Shown: positions 1-6,326, numbered from the stretch's first letter. The stretch is 6,326 bases of DNA from Cryomorphaceae bacterium (GCA_027485365.1 JAIXRD010000128.1:1-6326), one strand, 5' to 3'. Made by a program: numbers and translations. The notes: generated by a model not told the origin, from the sequence alone.

Positions 1-278
1 GTGCTCCCGAAATATTACATGAAAATGGTGTTGTACAATGTATTGAAGAATTAATTGACCGTGTAGGATATAGTGAGCAACATCAAGAAGATGTGGCACA
101 TTCACTTGTACTACAAATGGTGAAACATGCTGCTAGATATCACCGAATAGGCAATAAATCGGAAGCTGAACTGCAAATTCAGCGTTTATTTTGTTGTCCT
201 GACCATACATTGAGTCCTTCCAATGAGCCAATAATTCAAATCTTGGCTTATGAACAATTAAACCAATTGATAAAATAA
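1..278 (+). CDS. mutL: DNA mismatch repair protein MutL, C-terminal fragment (5' end outside window)
   Basis: The frame is open from base 3 and ends at TAA 276-278, giving 91 visible residues. I read it as the end of the MutL C-terminal dimerisation domain. It has a helical stretch (SLVLQMVKHAARYHRIG), an acidic helix, then an 'LFCCPDHTLSPSNEP' segment that lines up in position with the family's 'LL..L..T..P..CPHGRP' region, and a short beta/helix ending at QLIK. MutL couples mismatch recognition by MutS to strand removal, in the cytosol. The ATPase domain and the DQHA-type motif, which would settle the identity, are outside the window. The two metal-binding stretches of endonuclease-type MutL look degenerate: no Cys in the 'SCK'-like position, and SPSNEP where CPHGRP would be. 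The GTG at 93 is internal, not a start. The rhomboid gene begins 4 nt downstream, a neighbourhood I recall from flavobacterial genomes. Identity rests on the domain end plus that context. Confidence 0.75.
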   Translation, partial: APEILHENGVVQCIEELIDRVGYSEQHQEDVAHSLVLQMVKHAARYHRIGNKSEAELQIQRLFCCPDHTLSPSNEPIIQILAYEQLNQLIK

Positions 279-282
279 CTTC

Positions 283-1050
283 ATGTTAAACAATATTCCT
301 CAGGTTACTAAAAATTTACTACTCCTAAATATTTTTGTTTTTATTCTAACATTGATACTTAGAAGCAAGGGGGTAGACCTCAATCAGCTCTTAAGCACAC
401 ATGCTATTGGCTCCCCGCTATTTCAACCATATCAAGTGGTTACACACATGTTTGCACATGCCGATTTGTTGCATTTACTGATGAATATGTGGTTGTTTGT
501 TATGCTTGGAGGGTATTTAGAACGCTTATGGGGTCCGAAACGTTTTTTCATTTTCTTTTTACTTTGTGGATTTGGAGCATTCTTACTTCAAAACGCGATG
601 AGTGCCTACCAACTTTTTGAATTAAAGGCTAAGATCTCTGCTTCAGGCATTGATATTAGTACAATAAACTATTACATTACTAGCACTTCCAGTATTCAAG
701 AAAGTTTATCTGAAATCAATAATATGGGTAACATTAGTCAGTCGCAAGCAACCTTGATCATCGACTATGTTATGCAATCAAATTCCTCTATGCTCGGAGC
801 CTCCGGGGCTGTTTTCGGCGTTCTTGCCGCGTTTGCCATTTTGTTTCCTAACCAAGAGTTCTTGCTATACTTTGCTATTCCGGTAAAAGCGAAATATTTA
901 GTCGGTGGATACTTTATTTATGAGGTTTATTTATCTTTCCAAAACAATCCAAATGACCAAGTTGCGCATTTGGCGCATGTAGGTGGAGCCATAGCAGGTG
1001 CGCTCATTGTTTTATATTGGCGGAAACGTGATCGAACTAATTTTTATTGA
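283..1050 (+). CDS. Rhomboid family intramembrane serine protease (first of tandem pair, with periplasmic-loop insertion)
   Basis: A polytopic inner-membrane protease that cuts transmembrane substrates with a Ser-His dyad. Seen in the 255 residues: TM1 about 11-27; TM2 about 54-76 with H55, H59, H64 and N68 at exactly the spacing of E. coli GlpG H141/H145/H150/N154 (N is the oxyanion residue); TM3 about 86-104; TM4 starting with GASG, nucleophile S174; TM5 about 191-213; TM6 with AHVGG, catalytic H232. All key residues are present, so it should be active. The unusual part is a polar stretch of roughly 60 residues (about 105-168) between TM3 and TM4, which in the GlpG topology is a periplasmic loop beside the active site. 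The start is fixed: ATG 283 follows an in-frame stop at 271-273, and the upstream gene ends 4 nt before it. There is no Shine-Dalgarno sequence, as is common in Bacteroidota. Substrate unknown. Confidence 0.95.
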   Translation: MLNNIPQVTKNLLLLNIFVFILTLILRSKGVDLNQLLSTHAIGSPLFQPYQVVTHMFAHADLLHLLMNMWLFVMLGGYLERLWGPKRFFIFFLLCGFGAFLLQNAMSAYQLFELKAKISASGIDISTINYYITSTSSIQESLSEINNMGNISQSQATLIIDYVMQSNSSMLGASGAVFGVLAAFAILFPNQEFLLYFAIPVKAKYLVGGYFIYEVYLSFQNNPNDQVAHLAHVGGAIAGALIVLYWRKRDRTNFY

Positions 1051-1056
1051 TTTTAC

Positions 1057-1911
1057 ATGATGCAGCGCAGTATTCTCGAAGAAATTAAATTCCAGTTGAA
1101 TAATGGCAAAATGACGGTGCGCTTAATTATTGTGAACGTTATCATCTTTGTAGCGGTTTATATTTTAGGATTAATTGAAGGACTCTTTGGAGGTTCTAAT
1201 ATCGGATTAAGCCTCTTCACTTTTCCTACGAGTGTTTTAGAATTCGCAATGAAACCGTGGACACTATTCACAAGTATTATTGCCCACTTTTCCCTAGGGC
1301 ATCTTTTCTTCAATATGTTGTTTTTATTCTTCGCAGGATCAATGTTTGAGCAAGTTTTTGGCGGAAAAAAACTACTTCTCACCTATGTTTTTGGGGGTAT
1401 TATGGGGAACTTATTCGAACTAACGGTTACCTTTCTTTTTCCAGATTTCTCACCTCCACATTATGTAGTTGGTGCAAGCGGCGCAATTATGGCTATCTTT
1501 TCAGCAATTGCAGTGTACAGGCCACAAACACCAATTTATTTGTTTGGTTTAATTGCTATTCCAATTTACGTGCTCGCCTTATTTTTTCTTGCCAAAGACT
1601 TAATCGGTCTTGGTGCTTCTGATGAGATTGCACATTTCGCGCATCTCGGTGGTGCATTTTTTGGATTTCTAGCTGTTCAAAACATTCATAGCCAATCAAA
1701 CATTTTAAATCGAATCTCTCGGTTGTTCGAAAGAAAACAAGGGACTGCGCCGCGAAAAAATGTACGCTATAAAACAGATGAAGTTTTTAATGCAGAGAAA
1801 AAAGCAAAACAAGAACGTATTGATGAAATATTGGATAAAATTTCTAAATCTGGTTATGAATCATTGAGCAGGGAAGAAAAAGATTATTTATTTAACCAAG
1901 GGCAAAAATGA
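1057..1911 (+). CDS. Rhomboid family intramembrane serine protease (second of tandem pair, with charged C-terminal tail)
   Basis: A second rhomboid protease of 284 residues, clearly diverged from its neighbour. Visible parts: TM1 about 20-40; TM2 about 70-95 with H77, H82 and N86 (GlpG H145/H150/N154 spacing; the position matching GlpG H141 is S73); TM3 about 105-127; TM4 beginning GASG with nucleophile S141; TM5 about 158-179; TM6 with AHLGG, catalytic H196. The TM3-TM4 loop is short, unlike the first copy. After TM6 comes a charged tail of about 66 residues (219-284), predicted cytosolic, ending in an Ile/Asp/Lys-rich helix and a 'SGYESLSREEKDYLF' motif. I recall such tails in Bacteroidota rhomboids (a domain of unknown function, possibly DUF6576; from memory). 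Two consecutive ATGs (1057, 1060) could both start it. It lies 6 nt after the first rhomboid and overlaps the next gene by 4 nt, suggesting translational coupling. Substrate unknown. Confidence 0.95.
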   Translation: MMQRSILEEIKFQLNNGKMTVRLIIVNVIIFVAVYILGLIEGLFGGSNIGLSLFTFPTSVLEFAMKPWTLFTSIIAHFSLGHLFFNMLFLFFAGSMFEQVFGGKKLLLTYVFGGIMGNLFELTVTFLFPDFSPPHYVVGASGAIMAIFSAIAVYRPQTPIYLFGLIAIPIYVLALFFLAKDLIGLGASDEIAHFAHLGGAFFGFLAVQNIHSQSNILNRISRLFERKQGTAPRKNVRYKTDEVFNAEKKAKQERIDEILDKISKSGYESLSREEKDYLFNQGQK

Positions 1912-2984
1912 AAGTCTTTGATCGAATCCTACAACTCGCCCTTTGGACAACGTGCTCTTTGCTTTTAATTTCCTATGCAACCCCATTCTTTCATCCGGAA
2001 AGTATTTCATGGCTTCCTTACTTAGGTTTATTATACCCCATCTGGGTATTTGCAGCTCTTGGAGTTACAATACTTGCATTCATTCGAAAAATACCATTTA
2101 AATACGTGGGCGCATTTGTTTTATTCATTGGATTCTCATTTCATCTTAGATTAATTGCACTAAGTTTTTTTAATAATGAAACCTCAGAAAACTCCATAAA
2201 ATTACTTTCGTACAATGTAAGACTTTTCGGAGTTTATGATGATAGCACAACTGAAAGCAGAAACAACATCTTTAACTTAATTCGTTCAGAACAGCCGGAT
2301 GTGGCGTGTTTTCAAGAATATTATCGGCAAGACAAACCCACAAGCTTTGAAACGTATGATTCTATTCGAACGATTCTAAACTCTGTTGATTATCATGAGC
2401 GAAGTGCGCATAATGAACGAGGAAAACGAAATTTTGGAATTGCTATCTTCTCTAAATATCCCATGATTGCTCGAGGGGATGTCATGTTTGAAAGTCAAGG
2501 CACCATGGATTTTAATTATTGTATTTTCGCTGATGTTGTATGTAGAAAAGATACCGTTCGAATTTACAACGTTCACCTTCAATCTATTAGGCTTAGTGAA
2601 CCTGGAAATAAGCAAGACTCAGGTACTTTATCGCTCTTGAAAAGGGGAATTAAAAAAATGAACAGTGCCTTCGTTAAGCGAGCTGACCAAGCACGTAAAG
2701 TAATTGATCACATGGAAACCTCCCCCTATCCTATCATTGTATGTGGTGATTTTAATGATACTCCCATGTCATATACCTATCATCAGTTTTACAAAAAAAT
2801 GACCGATGGATTTCGAGAAGCTAGTTTTGGCCTTGGCGCTACGTATATTGGCCGAATTCCAGCCGGAAGGATTGATTATGTATTTCATACGGATGAGTTA
2901 TTCTGTTCTAATTTCAAGGTACATCAAGTTAATTATTCCGACCACCGTCCAATTACGTGTAATATCAATTTCGCTAAGCCCTAA
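1908..2984 (+). CDS. Membrane-anchored endonuclease/exonuclease/phosphatase (EEP) family protein
   Basis: 358 residues. The N-terminus has three predicted membrane helices (about 10-28, 36-58, 65-88). The basic loop RKIPFK (60-65) between helices 2 and 3 suggests N-in topology with the catalytic domain in the periplasm (inference). From about residue 97 there is a complete EEP (DNase I/exonuclease III-like) domain: SYNV with N103, FQE with metal ligand E137, NVHLQ with H223, GDFND with D281 and N283, RIDYVF with D323, and SDHRP with catalytic D345/H346. All the usual acid/base and Mg-binding residues are present, so a phosphodiesterase or phosphatase activity is likely. The substrate cannot be told from sequence: nucleic acid, phospholipid and sugar-phosphate enzymes share this fold. 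The start ATG overlaps the upstream stop (ATGA), and the downstream gene starts on the base after TAA. A short decayed copy of its last codons lies at 3588-3613. Confidence 0.93.
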   Translation: MKVFDRILQLALWTTCSLLLISYATPFFHPESISWLPYLGLLYPIWVFAALGVTILAFIRKIPFKYVGAFVLFIGFSFHLRLIALSFFNNETSENSIKLLSYNVRLFGVYDDSTTESRNNIFNLIRSEQPDVACFQEYYRQDKPTSFETYDSIRTILNSVDYHERSAHNERGKRNFGIAIFSKYPMIARGDVMFESQGTMDFNYCIFADVVCRKDTVRIYNVHLQSIRLSEPGNKQDSGTLSLLKRGIKKMNSAFVKRADQARKVIDHMETSPYPIIVCGDFNDTPMSYTYHQFYKKMTDGFREASFGLGATYIGRIPAGRIDYVFHTDELFCSNFKVHQVNYSDHRPITCNINFAKP

Positions 2985-3542
2985 ATGAAACGCATTTTAA
3001 TTATTGATTGTGGAAGTAGCAAGGTTCCCCAGTTAGAAGAAATCATTTACGAGTATGCAGATTATGAAACCCTTCCTTTTTTTGAAGTAACGGAGGACAT
3101 CATTGGTTCATTTGATGGCATAATTATTTCAGGGGCACCCATTCTAATTACAGAGGAAGATATGGCCCCATACCTAGCACAAACCTCTTGGATTAAGACA
3201 ACGAAAAAACCAGTGCTTGGAATTTGCTTTGGTCATCAACTTATTGGTTTATCTTATGAGGCTTTTGGCTCACGTATGAAAGAATGTCGATCGATGAATG
3301 AAATTGAACAATTTGTAGATTGTCCGTTATTGTATCGCCTACCGGATATTTTTGATATGCAAGAAGACCATTGTGAAGGAATTTCTATTCCGAAGGAATT
3401 TGAATTAGTTGCTAATTCAGATGAGTGTGTGAATGAAGTAATGCAACATGAATCAAAGAAAATCTATGGCGTGCAGTTTCATCCCGAATCATCAGGGAAT
3501 TTCGGACATATCCTACTGGAAAACTTTGTTGAATTGTGTTAA
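2985..3542 (+). CDS. Stand-alone class I glutamine amidotransferase (GuaA-GATase-like)
   Basis: Cytosolic enzyme expected to hydrolyse glutamine and hand ammonia to an acceptor. The 185 residues cover one class I GATase domain: an opening beta strand RILIIDCGSS (3-12), an oxyanion-region SGAP motif (49-52) followed by TEEDMAPYL as in GMP synthase GATase domains, the nucleophile elbow GICFGHQ with C81, and QFHPE with H166 and E168 completing the Cys-His-Glu triad. The length matches free-standing GATase subunits (archaeal GuaAa type, about 190 residues) rather than full GMP synthase, and no ATP-pyrophosphatase domain follows. No synthetase partner is encoded in the window, so the acceptor is unknown and I do not assign guaA. 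ATG 2985 is immediately after the EEP stop, with no ribosome-binding site of its own, so translation is probably coupled. It is the last gene before the terminator. Confidence 0.92.
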   Translation: MKRILIIDCGSSKVPQLEEIIYEYADYETLPFFEVTEDIIGSFDGIIISGAPILITEEDMAPYLAQTSWIKTTKKPVLGICFGHQLIGLSYEAFGSRMKECRSMNEIEQFVDCPLLYRLPDIFDMQEDHCEGISIPKEFELVANSDECVNEVMQHESKKIYGVQFHPESSGNFGHILLENFVELC

Positions 3543-3587
3543 TGCCCTGAAACGTGAAGCATTTTTTTAGCATCCAAGACGCTTATT

Positions 3588-3613
3588 TTACGTGTATTAA
3601 TTTCGACTAAGCC
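3588..3613 (+). repeat. Degenerate short copy of the EEP gene 3' end
   Basis: Direct comparison with 2953-2980 shows TTACGTGTA identical (9 of 9), then a 3-base deletion, then 8 of 9 matches through AATTTCG, a 1-base insertion, and CTAAGCC identical (7 of 7): 24 of 25 aligned bases match. The source encodes the TC(N)INF end of the EEP protein; here the equivalent frame reads TCINFD and stops. It may be a remnant of a duplication or recombination at the end of the gene set. Chance similarity in AT-rich DNA is not excluded. Confidence 0.4.
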
Positions 3614-3637
3614 TTCAAGCGAAAACTTTTGAAGCAC

Positions 3638-3663
3638 AAAAAAAGGCGGACTAGCCGCCTTTT
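3638..3663. terminator. Bidirectional rho-independent terminator
   Basis: A perfect 9-bp stem, AAAAGGCGG (3641-3649) with CCGCCTTTT (3655-3663), closes a 5-base loop (ACTAG). On the + strand the stem runs into TTTT; on the - strand the A-run 3638-3644 becomes a run of seven U. It sits between two convergent genes (95 bases after the amidotransferase stop and 19 bases beyond the propeller gene stop), so it can end transcription from both sides. The longer U-run favours the - strand transcript. Confidence 0.88.
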
Positions 3664-3682
3664 AATAAACTATATTGTACTA

Positions 3683-6326
3683 TTACAATTTCATGAATTT
3701 AACAGACTGGTTTTGTTTTCCAGAAACCAATTTGATGATGTACGTACCTGCTGGTAAATCTTCGGCATCAATCAATACTTCATTTTCACCCGATGGCATG
3801 TTCGATTTTCTAATTTGCTTAACTAATCGTCCGGTAATTGAATATACTGCCACATCTACTGCTCCACTTTTGTTCAATTCGAACGAAAGGGTAGTATTTG
3901 TATTCGATGGATTCGGATAGGTTAACAACTTAGCCTCCATGGTTGGATTGTTATTTGAACCGTTTTGACCAAGTCCAAGGTAGGCTTCAGTTTTCCAAAT
4001 TCCTCGTCCATAGGTACCAATGTAAATTTCTCCAGGTCGATTATTTCCCTCTTGAAAGGTTCTCCAACTCTGACGTACTTCGTATACTGGAGTACCTTCA
4101 AATCCAGCGGAAGCATTTTCCCAAGAGGCTCCACCATTCTCAGTAACGAAAGCTCCCTCAGAGGTACCAACTACAATAATGTTTGGATCATCGCGATCAA
4201 TTATACCATCATAACATCCAGGTTGAGATCCAGGAATAATACTTCCTAAGGCCGTAAACGTTGGTGTTGCAGCCGTTGCATTCAAAGACCTTCTGTTTGT
4301 ACCGTTAAATCCAGCAAATAACACAATATCATTTTTATCGGATGGATTAACTGCTAAACCTTCATAATTCGTCGTTGAAATTTTCGTTGCCGTAGTATAG
4401 GTTGGGGTTGTTGCTTGAGCTCCGGTTCCTACAAATGCTACCTTATCGGAGAAATCTGGATCGCTAGAATACACGCTTCCTAGGCCATTAATTCTCCACA
4501 CCCCATTACCAGCAACAACATAGCAATGTTCTAAATCACTTGAAAACTCTACATCAACCGAACTATTAGAACCAATTCCTCTTGCAACACAAACCCATTG
4601 AACATTCGTTACCGCTAAGCGAAGCGCATTACGTGTACCCCATAACTCTCCTCCATTAGCATTCACATACACTAAAAACCAAGATTGGAATGGGTCAGCA
4701 ACTTTCAAGGTATCCCATGCAACGTTATATATCACGGTATCGGATCCCATTTCTACTAATTCACCAGTTGCTGCATTCTGACCGTAATTTATTCCATTAG
4801 CCGTTAAAGCAGGATTATATAATAAGGTGTCATCAAAATATAAATCTGTTGCCGCAAAGTAGTTAATTGAATCACCAGAGGATAAACTCGGAATTCGAAT
4901 CAAATCTCCCGCATCATAATTTTTTGTTGCAATATAATTTACCGAATCCTCAGAATTTGGATCGAAATACTCTGCTAAAAACACCTCTGTGTGGAATGGG
5001 TGGAAAGGACTTCCATCCGTTCCCGGTGGATCATACGAACCAGGTAAGAGTGGCTCAAACGTACTCCACGTATTTCCTTTATCACCTGATCGAGAAATGT
5101 TGTTATAGTAAATAGTAGAAATCATCACCGCAGGGTTGAAGTAAGAAATCTCACACTCAAATCCGTCACCACCACCAACTTGTCTAAATTCTTTGTAGGT
5201 AGAAAGCGTATGGTTGTTATACAATGTTCCATTGTCTTGAGTTCCTCCCATTACAGCACCATCTCGGTCAAACGCAATTCCATAAAACTGTGTGATATTA
5301 TATCCTCTATTAGCAACAAACCATGTGTTACCATAATCTGTAGTTATACTAACTCCTCCGTCATTTCCAGCGTAAAAACGGTTGTTACCATCCCACTTCA
5401 TTTCATGATTGTCGGCATGCACGTAGATAGATGAATTTTGAGAAACTGACCACAATGAGATTTTTTGGAAACCTCCAGATGGTGGGTTATTAACTGTTTG
5501 CTTCCATCTCCAAATATCAATACCGCCAATTAAAATTTGCTCTGGATCATTCGGAACAACGGTAACAATCGAATTGTAGGTTCCTTGGTCACGGAAAATA
5601 TCGAATTCACTTGGCGGACCAGAAGCTCCTACGAATTGTGTCCATGTTGCACCATCATCATGTGATACGTGCATGCTTAGTAGGTTCGAATTTGTTCTTA
5701 CCGCATAAAGCGAGTGGCGGTTCGAACTATTCTTAATCGCTGAAACTGCAAACTCGATTCGAGGTGCATTGGAAGGCACCAAATTATTCGCTGCTGTTCC
5801 TGATTTGTTAGAGAAGTTTGCACCACCGTCAGTAGAAACAAAGGTAGTATTGGCACCAAATGCACAAACGATTACTTCACCATCTTTGGATATTTCTAAG
5901 GCGGTACATGTTCCGGCAGTTACAGGTACTGAAGTCATTGACGCATCTCCGAGCTTCCACTTTTTCAACCCTCCGGATGTCGCCATCCAAACGTAATTAT
6001 CAACGTCTGAACTAACAACCTGCGTACAATTGTTTGTGTTCGGAACATTATCCCACGTTGCACCGAAATCTGTTGAATACCAAACGCCGTTCCCACCCCA
6101 GGCCTCTTGATTTGAACCTGTTGCAACATACAACACACCATCAATTGTTTGAGTCATGGATGAAATAAATGGATTGGCTCCGGCATTAATATATTCATCT
6201 ACTCGATTCCAAATATTTCCTTTATTTAACGAAACAAATAATCCACCAGAAACACCACCAGACCAAACACGGTTGATGTTTGTACGGTCTACTTGAATAG
6301 CACGAGTTCGTCCAGCTATGTTATCA
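3683..6326 (-). CDS. Secreted sortilin/BNR-repeat beta-propeller protein with T9SS type A sorting domain (N-terminus outside window)
   Basis: The frame reads from the window edge at 6326 to the stop at 3683-3685, about 880 visible residues. The Met at 6157 is internal, because 56 codons upstream are open and contain an Asp-box (SLNKGNIW) preceded by NRVWSGGVSGGLF. Seven Asp-box (S/T-x-D-x-G-x-T-W-like) repeats lie at visible residues about 32-39, 84-91, 164-171 (ending F), 221-228, 328-335, 413-420 and 728-735. GGTQDNGT (about 360) and GTYGRGIW (about 770-777) are typical of sortilin/Vps10-like and BNR propellers. Residues about 800-880 are the sorting domain: YPNP, a beta-sandwich with SITGRLV, LPAGTYIIKL, and the end KFMKL. 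In the family this domain directs passage through the T9SS outer-membrane channel and is then cleaved or anchored at the cell surface. No catalytic residues can be assigned; a binding, adhesive or glycan-related role is possible. An atypical stretch of about 165 residues interrupts the propeller repeats. Neighbouring genes converge on it, so it is a separate unit whose promoter lies outside. Confidence 0.93.
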   Translation of the reverse strand, partial: DNIAGRTRAIQVDRTNINRVWSGGVSGGLFVSLNKGNIWNRVDEYINAGANPFISSMTQTIDGVLYVATGSNQEAWGGNGVWYSTDFGATWDNVPNTNNCTQVVSSDVDNYVWMATSGGLKKWKLGDASMTSVPVTAGTCTALEISKDGEVIVCAFGANTTFVSTDGGANFSNKSGTAANNLVPSNAPRIEFAVSAIKNSSNRHSLYAVRTNSNLLSMHVSHDDGATWTQFVGASGPPSEFDIFRDQGTYNSIVTVVPNDPEQILIGGIDIWRWKQTVNNPPSGGFQKISLWSVSQNSSIYVHADNHEMKWDGNNRFYAGNDGGVSITTDYGNTWFVANRGYNITQFYGIAFDRDGAVMGGTQDNGTLYNNHTLSTYKEFRQVGGGDGFECEISYFNPAVMISTIYYNNISRSGDKGNTWSTFEPLLPGSYDPPGTDGSPFHPFHTEVFLAEYFDPNSEDSVNYIATKNYDAGDLIRIPSLSSGDSINYFAATDLYFDDTLLYNPALTANGINYGQNAATGELVEMGSDTVIYNVAWDTLKVADPFQSWFLVYVNANGGELWGTRNALRLAVTNVQWVCVARGIGSNSSVDVEFSSDLEHCYVVAGNGVWRINGLGSVYSSDPDFSDKVAFVGTGAQATTPTYTTATKISTTNYEGLAVNPSDKNDIVLFAGFNGTNRRSLNATAATPTFTALGSIIPGSQPGCYDGIIDRDDPNIIVVGTSEGAFVTENGGASWENASAGFEGTPVYEVRQSWRTFQEGNNRPGEIYIGTYGRGIWKTEAYLGLGQNGSNNNPTMEAKLLTYPNPSNTNTTLSFELNKSGAVDVAVYSITGRLVKQIRKSNMPSGENEVLIDAEDLPAGTYIIKLVSGKQNQSVKFMKL

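Larger units (their letters stand above)
3543..3682. other. Convergent intergenic spacer
   Basis: 140 bases separate the ends of the + strand gene set and the - strand propeller gene. The spacer holds the bidirectional terminator (3638-3663), a decayed copy of the EEP gene end (3588-3613), and a weak 6-bp inverted repeat (CTTCAA 3613-3618 with TTGAAG 3629-3634). It also holds a run of seven T at 3562-3568 that has no convincing GC-rich stem in front of it. A GTG at 3554 opens an 18-codon frame that stops at 3608-3610, too short to claim as a gene. No promoter was recognised. Confidence 0.8.

Noticed and set aside
93..95. GTG at 93 as start of a small 61-residue gene
   Set aside because: The same frame is open from base 3 with family-like sequence, and the fragment fits the end of MutL.
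1158..1382. Antisense open frame inside the second rhomboid
   Set aside because: It lies opposite a gene with all rhomboid catalytic motifs and shows no recognisable protein features.
2376..2615. Antisense open frame inside the EEP gene
   Set aside because: It is opposite well-conserved EEP motifs; no domain or start context supports it.
3545..3568. Possible terminator just after the amidotransferase stop, because of the T-run 3562-3568
   Set aside because: Only a 3-bp pairing (TGC/GCA) can be found before the T-run; the strong hairpin is at 3641-3663.
3613..3634. Inverted repeat CTTCAA/TTGAAG as an operator or second hairpin
   Set aside because: A 6-bp AT-rich stem with a 10-base loop in a terminator region is within chance expectation, and no regulator or promoter is nearby.
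3922..6000. Several 60-95 residue open frames on either strand within the propeller gene
   Set aside because: They overlap a long repeat-bearing coding frame and have no recognisable motifs; they are shadows.
6155..6157. ATG on the - strand at 6157 as start of the propeller protein
   Set aside because: The frame continues open for 56 codons to the window edge and encodes a further Asp-box and a GGVSGGLF strand typical of the family, so this Met is internal.
5073..6220. Repeated 12-base string TATTTCCTTTAT at about 5068 and 6214 as a DNA repeat
   Set aside because: It encodes the same Asp-box core (KGN.W) in both places, so protein repeat structure explains it.

Overview
The window looks like chromosomal DNA of a marine or freshwater member of the Bacteroidota, most likely order Flavobacteriales. 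The evidence is a C-terminal type IX secretion (T9SS) type A sorting domain, AT-rich DNA, start codons mostly without Shine-Dalgarno sequences, and a mutL-rhomboid-rhomboid-EEP gene order that I recall from flavobacterial genomes. This placement is an inference; no taxonomic marker gene is present.

Layout. Positions 1-3542 (+ strand) hold a tightly packed, probably co-transcribed set of five genes: the 3' end of a mutL-like mismatch-repair gene, two tandem but divergent rhomboid intramembrane serine proteases, a membrane-anchored endonuclease/exonuclease/phosphatase (EEP) family protein, and a stand-alone class I glutamine amidotransferase. The junctions are 4 nt, 6 nt, a 4-nt ATGA overlap, and 0 nt (TAA directly followed by ATG). 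Positions 3543-3682 are a 140-base convergent intergenic spacer containing a clear bidirectional rho-independent terminator and, next to it, a short degenerate copy of the end of the EEP gene. Positions 3683-6326 (- strand) are the 3' part of a large gene for a secreted sortilin/BNR-type beta-propeller protein with a T9SS sorting domain. Its reading frame stays open to the window edge, so its start lies outside.

How the genes relate. The two rhomboids and the EEP protein are predicted inner-membrane proteins, with the EEP domain probably facing the periplasm. MutL and the amidotransferase are predicted cytosolic. Sharing a transcript does not give an obvious common pathway. The secreted propeller protein is a separate convergent transcription unit.

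I found no tRNA, rRNA, CRISPR array, insertion sequence, phage gene or recognisable defence system. I do not see a clear new biological system. The points most worth a second look are the periplasmic-loop insertion in the first rhomboid, the cytosolic tail of the second, the atypical inserted region in the propeller protein, and the decayed sequence copy in the spacer.
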